Positions 56,201 through 64,000 of a DNA stretch of 64,000 nucleotides are shown piece after piece. The stretch spans positions 1 through 64,000 of the forward strand of contig JAUMYQ010000009.1 in assembly GCA_030528555.1 (NCBI GenBank), written 5' to 3'. The DNA comes from Porphyromonadaceae bacterium. Its GTDB lineage: Bacteria > Bacteroidota > Bacteroidia > Bacteroidales > Porphyromonadaceae. The notes under the pieces were generated by a model, which did not search any database, was not told the origin of the DNA, and was given only the letters and a program-made list of their open reading frames with translations. Every line of letters begins with the position of its first letter. Position 1 is the first letter of the stretch. Made by a program: the position numbers and the translations under genes.

Positions 56201-56827
56201 ATGGCCAAACTCTCTAAATGGTATGTCGTATGGGCTGGACACAACCCTGGTGTCTATGACAGTTGGAGCGAATGCAAAGAGCAGATTGAGGGATATAAAC
56301 AAGCTCGCTACAAAGCTTTCCTCTCCAAATCTGAAGCATTGAGGGCCTACGAAGACGGAGCGGAGGCCTTCCTTAGGCACAACTACACGTCCTCCAAAGA
56401 AGCATTCAACAGTTCCCCTCCAAACGTAGTTGCTCTATCGGTCGATGCCGCTTGTGCAGGCAACCCCGGCGTAATGGAATATCGAGGTGTGATGGTAGAT
56501 GACAGACGTGAAGTGTTCCGTGTAGGACCTTTTCCCAAAGGGACGAACAATATCGGTGAATTTCTCGCCATTGTCCACGCCCTTGCTTTACTCAAGAAAC
56601 AAAATCTTCAGATGCCTATCTATTCGGACAGCGTAACGGCTATATCTTGGGTACGCAACAAACGATGCAAAACCCTGCTGGTGCGTGACAAACAGACCAC
56701 ACAACTCCTCGATCTTGTCTACCGCGCAGAAGAATGGCTACGCCAAAATCCACACAGTCATATCCCCATCCTCAAGTGGGACACTAGTCGATGGGGCGAA
56801 ATACCAGCCGATTTTGGTCGTAAGTAG
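56201..56827 (+). CDS. rnhA: Ribonuclease HI with N-terminal hybrid-binding domain
   Basis: Residues 1-50 (WYVVWAGHNPGVYDSWSECK, YKAFLSKSEALRAYEDG) form the N-terminal RNA-DNA hybrid-binding module known from eukaryotic RNase H1 and some bacteria. The catalytic domain has Asp in ALSVDAACAGNPG, Glu in NNIGEFLAIVHAL, Asp in IYSDSVTAISWV and a terminal Asp in PADFGRK or KWDTSRW. The 208-aa length is typical of the Bacteroidota form. With RNase HII at 23248, the host has both types. Confidence 0.92.
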   Translation: MAKLSKWYVVWAGHNPGVYDSWSECKEQIEGYKQARYKAFLSKSEALRAYEDGAEAFLRHNYTSSKEAFNSSPPNVVALSVDAACAGNPGVMEYRGVMVDDRREVFRVGPFPKGTNNIGEFLAIVHALALLKKQNLQMPIYSDSVTAISWVRNKRCKTLLVRDKQTTQLLDLVYRAEEWLRQNPHSHIPILKWDTSRWGEIPADFGRK

Positions 56828-56861
56828 TCCTGATCTCCCAAGCCCACACGCCTAGTACTTT

Positions 56862-58043
56862 ATGCAAAAGCTATTCGTCTTCAACCCTGGGCATGAGGAG
56901 GCTCTATTGCATCATTCGGCATCAAGCTACACACCTCGGCAAGAAGTACGACAATTAATGTACGACCTTGGCCACTTAATGCTCCTCCTCTGTGATGAAG
57001 GTGACTATGTGGCCCTCATCACAGAGGAGGGCCTCTGCATTATCGACCACTTGAGCAACCCTGTTTCGCCCCAAGACCTTCCCCCCTTGGAGCTTACTCC
57101 TTGGGCTCTAGAGCCTCATCTTATCGCATACATCGCCAAGCATGCCACAGTTTTGGGGATTTCTCTGAGCTTGCCCTTCGTCTCTCGACCGTACTTATCG
57201 CTATCGCATCGCTCTAGTAGCACGCGCCTGCTGCACTACCTCATAGAGCAAGGCTGGAATGTCGAAGATCTAATCCCTGAATGGCTGCACGCAAGTGAGG
57301 ACCTGTCTCTTGAGCTAGACAGATGTCTTACTGGTTTTATGACTCAAGGACATCTTCGACTGATAGCCAAGCGACCGTTCTCCTCGTCGGGTAGAGGCGT
57401 GATGCCCATCGACCTACCAGCGGACGCAGCTTGTCGCAAGATGCTCTTTGGGCAATGCTGTCGTTCGGGAAGCATTAGCCTAGAGCCGTGGTTACAGATT
57501 GAGCAAGATTGGGCAGTGGAGTACTATTACAGCTCTGAGGGAGCGCGTTATATCGGGCTATCTCGTTTCGACACCAAAAGAGATCTAGCCACATACGAAG
57601 GCAATCAGTTAGCCTCCGAGACAGAGTTGCGTGGTGAGATAATCCGACACATTGGTCAAGAGAGTTGGGAGCGACTGATAGAGGGACATCGGGCATTCCT
57701 AGCTGCGGAGCTAGGTGAGACCTATATAGGCTATATTGGTGTGGACATGTGCCTCTATAAGCAGGGCAAGGAGCTAAGGCTACACCCAGCCGTGGAGATT
57801 AATGTACGATGCACCATGGGGTTATTGGCACACGAGGCTTATCTACGCTACATAGAGCCAATGCTCTATGATGATACAACAAGGGTTAGGTATCGCTTTC
57901 AGCTGGACTATTATCCCGAGAAAGGCGCAGCTTTTCAGAGTTACCTGGCACACCTTAGGACAGAACCCTCTCCCCCGTCATTTATCCCTCTGACCAAGCC
58001 AACCCAGAATAGTCATTACTACACCTACCTCACTCCACGCTGA
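56862..58043 (+). CDS. Unrecognised ATP-grasp-like protein
   Basis: The 393-aa soluble protein is not a family I can name. Two features suggest an ATP-grasp fold: RLIAKRPFSSSGRGVM, with Lys170 and a glycine-rich loop, and HPAVEINVRCTMG, with an E-x-N-x-R (312-316) like the magnesium-binding end of ATP-grasp enzymes. Between them are EPWLQIEQDWAVEYYY and GETYIGYIGVDMCLY, in the right order for that fold. ATP-grasp enzymes ligate carboxylates to amines or thiols; the substrate is unknown. It is the last gene of the MATE operon and ends at a hairpin. Confidence 0.6.
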   Translation: MQKLFVFNPGHEEALLHHSASSYTPRQEVRQLMYDLGHLMLLLCDEGDYVALITEEGLCIIDHLSNPVSPQDLPPLELTPWALEPHLIAYIAKHATVLGISLSLPFVSRPYLSLSHRSSSTRLLHYLIEQGWNVEDLIPEWLHASEDLSLELDRCLTGFMTQGHLRLIAKRPFSSSGRGVMPIDLPADAACRKMLFGQCCRSGSISLEPWLQIEQDWAVEYYYSSEGARYIGLSRFDTKRDLATYEGNQLASETELRGEIIRHIGQESWERLIEGHRAFLAAELGETYIGYIGVDMCLYKQGKELRLHPAVEINVRCTMGLLAHEAYLRYIEPMLYDDTTRVRYRFQLDYYPEKGAAFQSYLAHLRTEPSPPSFIPLTKPTQNSHYYTYLTPR

Positions 58044-58175
58044 TTTATAAACTTTGAGATAGAGGCCTCTCGAATTTTGATGCGTCTATTTAGTCTTCTC
58101 ATTGAGGAACCTTTGATTAGGACGAGGGCTCTAGGGGGCTTCTCATGTAGATAGGGAGAAGCAATAGCTCATTCA

Positions 58176-58208
58176 AGATAGAGCAACACCAAATTTCTTG
58201 CTCTATCT
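58176..58208. terminator. Bidirectional terminator between the ATP-grasp-like and deacetylase-like genes
   Basis: The perfect 11-bp stem AGATAGAGCAA/TTGCTCTATCT has an 11-base loop, followed by CTCTTCATTTC on the plus strand. It ends only 5 bp from the stop of the minus-strand gene. Confidence 0.75.
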
Positions 58209-58212
58209 CTCT

Positions 58213-59595
58213 TCATTTCACTTTACGAGAGAGTTGGACGATGTAGTCAAGCAGCTCATGATAGAGCCTACCTAGCCAAGGGTGTACCTCAGGGGCGAAC
58301 TGCTCATTGTGCCACAGGAGGTTCAGCTCCCCGTGGTAGTGCGCCGTACGCTCTACGAGCCGCTTGGCGTAGGCAAGGGCTGCCTCGTAGTCTAGTGCCA
58401 TAAAGTCGGGGCGAGAGAGCGTAACGTCCATCATCGTCAAGGGGTGCAAGATCAGCTCGGTAAGGCTACGTGTATTGGGATTGATGAACTTCACTGGGCG
58501 GCATGTCCCGAGACGGAAGCCAGCCACATCGGCATAGCCCATAGTATAGTCGTGGCGGATGCCAGCACCATAGAGGATGTGCAGGTCTTCTGGCTCACGC
58601 TGAGAGAGGAAGTGGTGACGAGAGCAATAGATAGGCTCACCAAGTACACGTTGCAGCCTCTGCCTTTGGGGCAATAGGTATTCGGGATCTAAGCCTGCTT
58701 GATAGCTGCAATGCAGCCCCGACCTTGCTCCAGCCCTACGAGCCATCAAGAGGACGGAGCGCATATAGGGCGAGCGGAGGCTGTAGTTTGGTTTGTCGAG
58801 CGGATGATCCGCTGGCACTTTCCAAAAGAAAATGATGTCGGTTAGCCCCTTGGGCGTAGCACTGCGCAAGCGTTTATTGGCTTTGAGTAGCGTAGAGAAC
58901 GTATTGTATCTGTCTGACGAGGTCGCGCCAAAACACAGGCGCAGAGCCTCGGGAAGCGGTCTGCGCTCACGAAGCACAGCACGGCAGAAGCTCTTGACAC
59001 CCCGATAGAGATAGGGTTGATCTACATCATGCGTGAGGTTGATCTTGCGGAACGTATGGGGGCGTGGCTCGAGCTGCACCCCCACATCCAGCAGGTTGTG
59101 CTGCGTAATCAGCAAGCGCAGCTGCTCGGCATATTCGTCCACAATGGGGCGATCGAGGAAACCAGCCCGATAAGGAAGCGAATACTTCGCAAGGAAACGT
59201 CCGTGCTTGTCTCGCTCACTGCGCCGATACATCTCCTCATAGCGACTAAGTAGGTAATAGGCCGAGGCAATGATATCGGCATAAATGATGAGCGTCTGCC
59301 CACCATTCGTCCACTCCTCCCGTGCCTCTCCGAAGAGCAGAGGCACGCCACGCCACGAGGAGAGGGGCAGCCTTGGCTCGGCAGCCTCCGTACCATAAAC
59401 CGATATATCGAAGAAGTCGGAGGGATAGATGACAATGCGATAGCAGCGCATCTCCTCGGGGCAACGTGTATAGCCGATATACTCCTTTGTCCCTAAGCGA
59501 TATTCGTGCGAGAGATGCCGCTGGTCGGGCTGCGGCTCGGCTTCAATCCCAGAGAGGAAGCCCACAAGATAGTTGAGTAATTGCCTATTGATCAT
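58213..59595 (-). CDS. Polysaccharide-deacetylase-like protein
   Basis: About 460 aa from MINRQLLNYLVGFL. An N-terminal module has VPLLFGEAREEW and ADIIASAYYLLSRYEEM. A NodB-like part has the metal-binding Asp-Asp pair in NLTHDVDQPY, and GIRHDYTMGYAD and LLWHNEQFAPEVHPW at the end, where the late His residues fit the deacetylase barrel. Such Bacteroidota proteins are annotated as polysaccharide deacetylases but the substrate is not known. The ATG at 59595 overlaps the upstream yigZ-type gene by 11 bp, showing translational coupling; the longer frame to 59670 would overlap far more. Confidence 0.75.
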   Translation of the reverse strand: MINRQLLNYLVGFLSGIEAEPQPDQRHLSHEYRLGTKEYIGYTRCPEEMRCYRIVIYPSDFFDISVYGTEAAEPRLPLSSWRGVPLLFGEAREEWTNGGQTLIIYADIIASAYYLLSRYEEMYRRSERDKHGRFLAKYSLPYRAGFLDRPIVDEYAEQLRLLITQHNLLDVGVQLEPRPHTFRKINLTHDVDQPYLYRGVKSFCRAVLRERRPLPEALRLCFGATSSDRYNTFSTLLKANKRLRSATPKGLTDIIFFWKVPADHPLDKPNYSLRSPYMRSVLLMARRAGARSGLHCSYQAGLDPEYLLPQRQRLQRVLGEPIYCSRHHFLSQREPEDLHILYGAGIRHDYTMGYADVAGFRLGTCRPVKFINPNTRSLTELILHPLTMMDVTLSRPDFMALDYEAALAYAKRLVERTAHYHGELNLLWHNEQFAPEVHPWLGRLYHELLDYIVQLSRKVK

Positions 59596-60220
59596 CGCGC
59601 TCCTCCTCGTTAGACCAACGCACCTCCACGCCATAGATCCGCTCGTACCGCTCATAAAGCCAGGGGGCATCGGCTGCCCTAAGCGAGAGGGCTAGGCGAC
59701 AGCTCTCACGGAAGTCTTGCTCTATGATCCTTGCCCCCGACTCCTTGACAGCTCGCATCACCTCGCCCATCAGGTCATAGCCGAAGGTTAGCTCCATCGC
59801 TCGCTCGAGGATACAAGTCTTGCGCTCGGCAGCCTCAAGGGCGGCACAAGTAGCCTCACGGTAAGCCTCAATAAGACCACTCGTGCCGAGCTTTACCCCT
59901 CCAAAGTAGCGTACCACAAGGACGATAATATCAGTTAAGTCTGCCGAAAGCAGCTGCCCCAAGATTGGTTTACCAGCCGTACCGGATGGCTCGCCATCGT
60001 CATTACTGCGGTACTGCTCTCCACGAGGACCAAGGCGATAAGCCCAGCAAACGTGCCGAGCATCGTAGTACTCCGCCCGACAGCGTGCTACCTCGGCAAG
60101 AGCTTCCTTCTCGCTCGTCACAGGAAGAGCAAAGGCAATGAACTTGCTCCTCTGCGCTGAATACTCCCCCGAGGTAGCTTCCTCTATGGTGTAGTAAGTA
60201 TCTTGGATAGGCGTCTCCAT
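59585..60220 (-). CDS. YigZ/IMPACT family protein
   Basis: The 211-aa protein has the UPF0029 core: RSKFIAFALPVTSEKEAL, DARHVCWAYRLG, NDDGEPSGTAGKPILGQL and VVRYFGGVKLGTSGLIEAY, then a C-terminal DUF1949 ferredoxin-like domain. The biochemical role is unsettled; the eukaryotic IMPACT relative regulates translation stress signalling. It overlaps the deacetylase-like gene and begins 9 bp after truA, so topA-truA-yigZ-deacetylase is likely one transcript. Confidence 0.9.
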   Translation of the reverse strand: METPIQDTYYTIEEATSGEYSAQRSKFIAFALPVTSEKEALAEVARCRAEYYDARHVCWAYRLGPRGEQYRSNDDGEPSGTAGKPILGQLLSADLTDIIVLVVRYFGGVKLGTSGLIEAYREATCAALEAAERKTCILERAMELTFGYDLMGEVMRAVKESGARIIEQDFRESCRLALSLRAADAPWLYERYERIYGVEVRWSNEEERDDQ

Positions 60221-60229
60221 AGTGCGGCA

Positions 60230-61054
60230 CTAATCTTGGGCCCCCTCTGCGATGCCAGCGGCTTGCTCCGCCTCAAAGAGGGCTAGCGCCTCCTTGTCAG
60301 TAAGGAATAGCTCCTCGGGGTAAGTGACATTTTCAAGGAAGAGCGCATGCCCTGGAGCGGACGAGCCAGCCGAGCAGCGATCTTTCGCCTCGATGATGCG
60401 CACAAAGTCCTCCACACTGAGCCGCCCCTTACCTACTTGAAAGAGCGTCCCCACGATGGCACGCACCATATTGCGTAGAAAGCGGTCTGCCGTAATCGTG
60501 AAGATATACGCCCCAGACCTCGTTGGGTCTGCCTGCCAACGTGCCTCACGCACCTTGCAATTGTTGGTCTTCACATCGGTGTGCAGCTTACTGAAGCTGG
60601 TAAAGTCCGTAAACGAGGGCAGCAGAACTGCCGCCTCATTCATCCTGTCGATGTCTAGATGATGATAGAGGCGTAGGGTAAAGTCGCCCCAAAAGGGGTC
60701 TTTGGCCTCAGAGATATAGTAGCGATAAGTGCGCTCTAGAGCAGAAAAGCGCGCGTGAGCCTCGGGGTGCATCGGGCGAATGCCGTGTAGGGCAATGTCT
60801 TTGGGGAGCAGCCTATTGGTGCGCTCTAAGAGCCACACGGCTTCTTGTGGGGGGAGGCTGAGATCGAGGTGCGCCACCATCAGCCGTGCGTGTACGCCTG
60901 CATCCGTACGCCCAGCCCCTAGGATCGGGCAGGGATGGCGCAGCACGGTCGCTAGGGCTTCCTCGATGGTCTGCTGCACAGTCGGGGCATTGGGTTGGGT
61001 CTGCCAGCCACTGTATGCCGCTCCGTTGTAACTTAGATATAGGAAGTAGCGCAT
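60230..61054 (-). CDS. truA: tRNA pseudouridine synthase TruA
   Basis: TruA makes pseudouridine at positions 38-40 of the tRNA anticodon arm. The catalytic Asp is in GAGRTDAGVHARLMVAH. YFLYLSYNGAAYSGWQTQ opens the fold, and FTITADRFLRNMVRAIVGTL is the conserved C-terminal block. The 274-aa length is normal. Its start codon overlaps the topA stop by one base (TAATG), indicating translational coupling. Confidence 0.95.
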   Translation of the reverse strand: MRYFLYLSYNGAAYSGWQTQPNAPTVQQTIEEALATVLRHPCPILGAGRTDAGVHARLMVAHLDLSLPPQEAVWLLERTNRLLPKDIALHGIRPMHPEAHARFSALERTYRYYISEAKDPFWGDFTLRLYHHLDIDRMNEAAVLLPSFTDFTSFSKLHTDVKTNNCKVREARWQADPTRSGAYIFTITADRFLRNMVRAIVGTLFQVGKGRLSVEDFVRIIEAKDRCSAGSSAPGHALFLENVTYPEELFLTDKEALALFEAEQAAGIAEGAQD

Positions 61055-63456
61055 TAGCTCTTACTTACCTTCGTTGCTTTTGCCTTAGTGGTCGTCGTTG
61101 TCTTAGCTGCCTTAGCCGTTTTTGTGGTCGTCGAGGTGGCGATCTTCTTAGTCGTGGTCTTCGCCCCACGCTTAGGCTTCGTTGGTGCTTGGCGTATGAT
61201 GTCTAGAGAGGCTTCATAAGTCAGGCTGTCTATCTCCGTCCCCTTGGGCAGCTTGTAGTTCTCCCCCTGATACTTGATGTAAGGACCGAAGCGCCCTTGA
61301 CGCACCTCCAGCTCGGTATCCTCGGCGAAGGTACGCAGCAAGCTGCGCTCCTCACTAAGGCGTTTATCCTCAATCAGCGCAATGGCCTCCTCGAGTGTGA
61401 TGCTCAGAGGGTCGCTCCCTTTGGGTAGGCTGGCGAACTTACCATCGTGGCGCACATAAGGACCGAAGCGGCCCACTGCCACCGTCACGACCTTGCCCTC
61501 AAACTCGCCCAACTGCTTAGGCAGGGCAAATAGCCCGAGTGCCTCCTCGAGCGTAATGCTGTCGATCGATTGCCCGGGCTGGAGCGAGGCAAAGCGAGGC
61601 TTCTCCTCGTCTTCGTTCGTCCCAATCTGCACCATCGAGCCATAGCGTCCGAGGCTCGCAATTACCTTGCGCCCTGTCGTGGGGTCTAGCCCCAGCTCTC
61701 GTGCGCCAACGCGCCCCGAACCACGCTCCGAGGCACGCTCCACGATGGGATGAAAGTCTTTGTAGAAGCGATCGATGACGCTCTGCCACACCAACTCGCC
61801 CTCGGCTATTTGGTCGAACTCTGCCTCCACGCTCGCCGTAAAGTTGTAGTCTACGATGCTGGGAAACTGCTCCACAAGGAAGTCATTAACCACAAGCCCT
61901 GTGTCCGTCGGCAGGAGCTTACCCTTATCCGCCCCATAGACCTCGGTGCGCTCAGTGCGCCTCACGCCATCCGTCTCTAGGCTTAGCACTACAGCTGTGC
62001 GCTCCTGCCCAGCCCTATCGCCCTTCTCTACGTAGCCACGAGCCTGAATGGTTTGGATCGTGGGGGCGTAGGTGGAGGGGCGACCAATGCCCAGCTCCTC
62101 CATTTTGCTGACCATCGAGGCCTCGGAATAGCGTGCTGGTCGCTGCGTAAATCGCTCGTCCGCCACAAGGCTCACGGTGCGTAGCTGCTCTCCTTCGGTC
62201 ATTGGGGGCAGGAGCTTCGCCTCATCGGCATCGGCATCCATATAAAGGTCGAGGAAGCCACGGAAAGTAACCACCTCACCTTGGGCTACGAACTGATAGG
62301 GGCTGCCCTCGACAGGCAGCGTGATGGTCGTGCGCTCCAGGCGAGCATCTGCCATCTGTGAGGCAAGCGTCCGCTTACGAATGAGGTCATAGAGACGTTG
62401 CTCCTGGGGCGTGCCATCTATCGTAACCTTATCAACAAAGGTTGGGCGGATGGCCTCGTGTGCCTCCTGCGCCCCCTTACTCTTGGTCTGGTAGCGTCTA
62501 GGCTGATGGTACTCCTTGCCATAGGTCTCGGTAATGGTCTTGCCGAGCGCACTCATAGCCAGCGAGGAGAGGTTCACCGAGTCCGTACGCATATAGGTGA
62601 TATGTCCTGACTCGTAGAGGCTTTGGGCTAGGCGCATCGTCTGTGTCACAGAGTAGCCAAGCCGCCCTGCTGCCTCCTGCTGGAGGGTAGATGTCGTAAA
62701 GGGGGCTGCTGGCGAGCGCCGAGCATCGCGCCGAGCGATAGATCCGACAGAGAAGCTCTGCCCAGCACACAGTTCGAGAAAGCTCCGTGACTCCCCCTCG
62801 GTAGCAAAGCGATGATTCAGTTCTGACTTAACCCTATGTCCAGAGGCCAGCTCCAGCTCGGTCTGCACTCGGTAGCTACTCTCGGGGACAAAGGCGTTGA
62901 TCTCACGCTCACGCTCTACGATAAGGCGCACCGCCACGGACTGCACACGTCCTGCCGAGAGCGAGGGGCGCAGACGCTTCCACAGTACAGGCGAAAGCTC
63001 AAAGCCCACGATGCGGTCCAGCACACGCCTTGCCTGCTGAGCGTCTACGAGGTTTTGATCGATGTCTCGAGGATTGTCGAGGGCGGCAAGGAAGGCATCG
63101 GACGTAATCTCATGGAAGACAATACGCCGCCTGCGCTCTGCTTCTAGCCCTAGGGCTTCGCTCAAATGCCAAGCAATGGCCTCCCCCTCACGGTCTTCAT
63201 CGGATGCGAGGTAGACGTACTGGCTTTTCTTCGCCTCTGCCTTTAGTTCTTTAATCAAGGTGCGCTTATCGGCGGACACCTCATACTCAGGCGCATAGTT
63301 ATCCTCCACATTGATACTAAAGGAGCGTTGCTTGAGGTCACGCACATGCCCTGCGCTAGCCATTACCTTATAGCCTTTGAGGTTCTTCTTACTTAGGAAG
63401 CCCTGTATGAGCTGAGCTTTCTTGGGCGACTCTACGATGACAAGTTTCTGATCCAT
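61054..63456 (-). CDS. topA: DNA topoisomerase I
   Basis: Type IA topoisomerase that relaxes negative supercoils. The TOPRIM domain has LVIVESPKKAQLI and ASDEDREGEAIAWHL. The active-site Tyr is in SGHITYMRTDSVNLS. C-terminal repeats without zinc Cys clusters follow (EVRQGRFGPYIKYQGENYKL and similar), then a Lys/Thr/Ala tail (KTTTTTKAKATKVSKS) that would bind DNA non-specifically. The ATG at 63456 (MDQKLVIVESPKK) is preferred over the GTG at 63477. About 800 aa. It is first of topA-truA-yigZ-deacetylase. Confidence 0.95.
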   Translation of the reverse strand: MDQKLVIVESPKKAQLIQGFLSKKNLKGYKVMASAGHVRDLKQRSFSINVEDNYAPEYEVSADKRTLIKELKAEAKKSQYVYLASDEDREGEAIAWHLSEALGLEAERRRRIVFHEITSDAFLAALDNPRDIDQNLVDAQQARRVLDRIVGFELSPVLWKRLRPSLSAGRVQSVAVRLIVEREREINAFVPESSYRVQTELELASGHRVKSELNHRFATEGESRSFLELCAGQSFSVGSIARRDARRSPAAPFTTSTLQQEAAGRLGYSVTQTMRLAQSLYESGHITYMRTDSVNLSSLAMSALGKTITETYGKEYHQPRRYQTKSKGAQEAHEAIRPTFVDKVTIDGTPQEQRLYDLIRKRTLASQMADARLERTTITLPVEGSPYQFVAQGEVVTFRGFLDLYMDADADEAKLLPPMTEGEQLRTVSLVADERFTQRPARYSEASMVSKMEELGIGRPSTYAPTIQTIQARGYVEKGDRAGQERTAVVLSLETDGVRRTERTEVYGADKGKLLPTDTGLVVNDFLVEQFPSIVDYNFTASVEAEFDQIAEGELVWQSVIDRFYKDFHPIVERASERGSGRVGARELGLDPTTGRKVIASLGRYGSMVQIGTNEDEEKPRFASLQPGQSIDSITLEEALGLFALPKQLGEFEGKVVTVAVGRFGPYVRHDGKFASLPKGSDPLSITLEEAIALIEDKRLSEERSLLRTFAEDTELEVRQGRFGPYIKYQGENYKLPKGTEIDSLTYEASLDIIRQAPTKPKRGAKTTTKKIATSTTTKTAKAAKTTTTTKAKATKVSKS

Positions 63457-63771
63457 TCCTCTATACATTTTACCCACCCCCCTTGCTCGTAGCGGAGACA
63501 GGACCTATTTGTTTGACCACAAAAGTAATTGTTTATTGGATTATGCCTCTCCCCAGGGGTTTGAGCCATGAAGCTTGTATGGAGATTTTTAGCGAGGCTG
63601 TCTCTGTCTCATAAACAATTGAGCATATAGGCTCGAAGCTCTAAACATAGCCTTATAGGAATGTTCCTGCTCTCCCCGGGCTGAGATTATCAACCCTGGG
63701 ATAGGACCACACAAAGCTCGAAGTACGACGAAAATATAAGCAACTACACAATCGGAGTTTTTAATCAAATA
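63457..63771. other. Upstream region of topA
   Basis: A minus-strand -7 box TACTTTTG at 63520-63527 lies 63 bp before the topA ATG and is the likely topA promoter; its -33 half is unclear. I see no gene in the rest. Confidence 0.5.
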
Positions 63772-63801
63772 TTGAGCGTTCTATCAAAATACTTACTTTT
63801 G
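63772..63801 (+). promoter_or_regulatory. Promoter of the right-edge gene
   Basis: TTG at 63772-63774, 19 bp, then TACTTTTG at 63794-63801. It fits the Bacteroidota consensus and points rightward to the ATG at 63868. Confidence 0.7.
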
Positions 63802-63867
63802 CGGAGTAATGGATTAGAGAGCCTAACTAGCTTTTGCTGGGATGGCTTGGAGTGCATCGAGGAAGAG

Positions 63868-64000
63868 ATGACAGCGAAAGAAGAGCTGGAGCTTAGGCGG
63901 CTAGAGGTCAATGTACGTAGGCTCATTGAGCAAACTAAGACCCAAACGGCAGAACTCATGGAGCTTCGTGATCTTACCCAGGTACAAGCCACGAAGATAA
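63868..64000 (+). CDS. Partial coiled-coil protein, runs off the window
   Basis: The frame opens MTAKEELELRRLEVNVRRLI and stays open to the edge (44 codons). It is highly charged with a heptad-like spacing of Leu, Ile and Val (EQTKTQTAELMELRDLTQ), so a coiled coil is likely. It has its own promoter. It resembles the short coiled-coil proteins that precede zapA in some Bacteroidota, but that is a guess. Its end and full length cannot be seen here. Confidence 0.55.
   Translation, partial: MTAKEELELRRLEVNVRRLIEQTKTQTAELMELRDLTQVQATKI

Overview
The window looks like chromosomal DNA of a Bacteroidota bacterium, most likely a Porphyromonas relative. The evidence is a Bacteroidota gene repertoire (DUF349 protein, DUF4293 protein, Bacteroidota-type omega/Rpb6-like subunit, S9B dipeptidyl peptidase IV, bacterial alpha-2-macroglobulin, saccharopine-dehydrogenase-like CANSDH) and the recurrent Bacteroidota -7 promoter box TAnnTTTG, in the best cases with TTTG or TTG about 20 bp upstream. 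Having a catalase gene argues against P. gingivalis itself; this is inference, and no species can be assigned from the sequence alone. Nearly all genes are housekeeping or envelope genes. There is no prophage, integrase, CRISPR array or rRNA operon.

Layout. 1-2605: a repeat array, a flavodoxin-like protein and catalase. 2827-5611: an SF1 helicase-nuclease gene broken by a perfect 28-bp tandem duplication. 5935-9373: gcvT(+) converging on a Dcp-type M3 lipoprotein peptidase(-). 9588-11126: an unrecognised 52-aa small gene and a surface lipoprotein. 11313-18434: a visibly GC-richer stretch with a giant alpha-2-macroglobulin-like protein and lpdA. 18558-22021: a DUF349 protein, then an NfeD/SPFH membrane pair. 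22621-25686(-): rfbC, sufS, rnhB, tpx. 25915-31114(-): the distal part of the division/wall cluster, murC-ftsQ-ftsA-ftsZ. 31665-41479(-): a polyamine-type dehydrogenase, DUF4293-omega-bamD, tamB and DPP-IV. 41930-48020(+): a pseudouridine synthase with asnS, and an M20 peptidase with a 5'-nucleotidase lipoprotein. 48439-53103(-): sufBCD, a sugar dehydrogenase and tRNA-His. 53662-58043(+): MATE exporter, metallophosphoesterase, RNase HI and a cryptic ATP-grasp-like protein. 58213-63456(-): topA-truA-yigZ-deacetylase-like. A partial coiled-coil gene runs off the right edge.

The most striking structure is non-coding. Five intergenic arrays (near 262, 22250, 31358, 41620 and 53333) consist of five or six TCCCGA/TCGGGA cores spaced exactly 22 bp apart, with A/T-tract palindromes between them. 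All share one conserved end unit. In the fifth copy about 80 bp of the interior is inverted relative to that end. I know no function for them. They resemble a built-from-bricks mobile or structural DNA element, and one sits at the upstream edge of the truncated murC-ftsZ cluster.

Functionally the window groups into oxidative-stress genes (catalase, flavodoxin-like, Tpx), Fe-S assembly (SufS, and SufBCD 25 kb away), envelope biogenesis (MurC, FtsQAZ, BamD, TamB) and extracellular peptide use (Dcp, DPP-IV, M20 peptidase), which fits a peptide-fermenting anaerobe.
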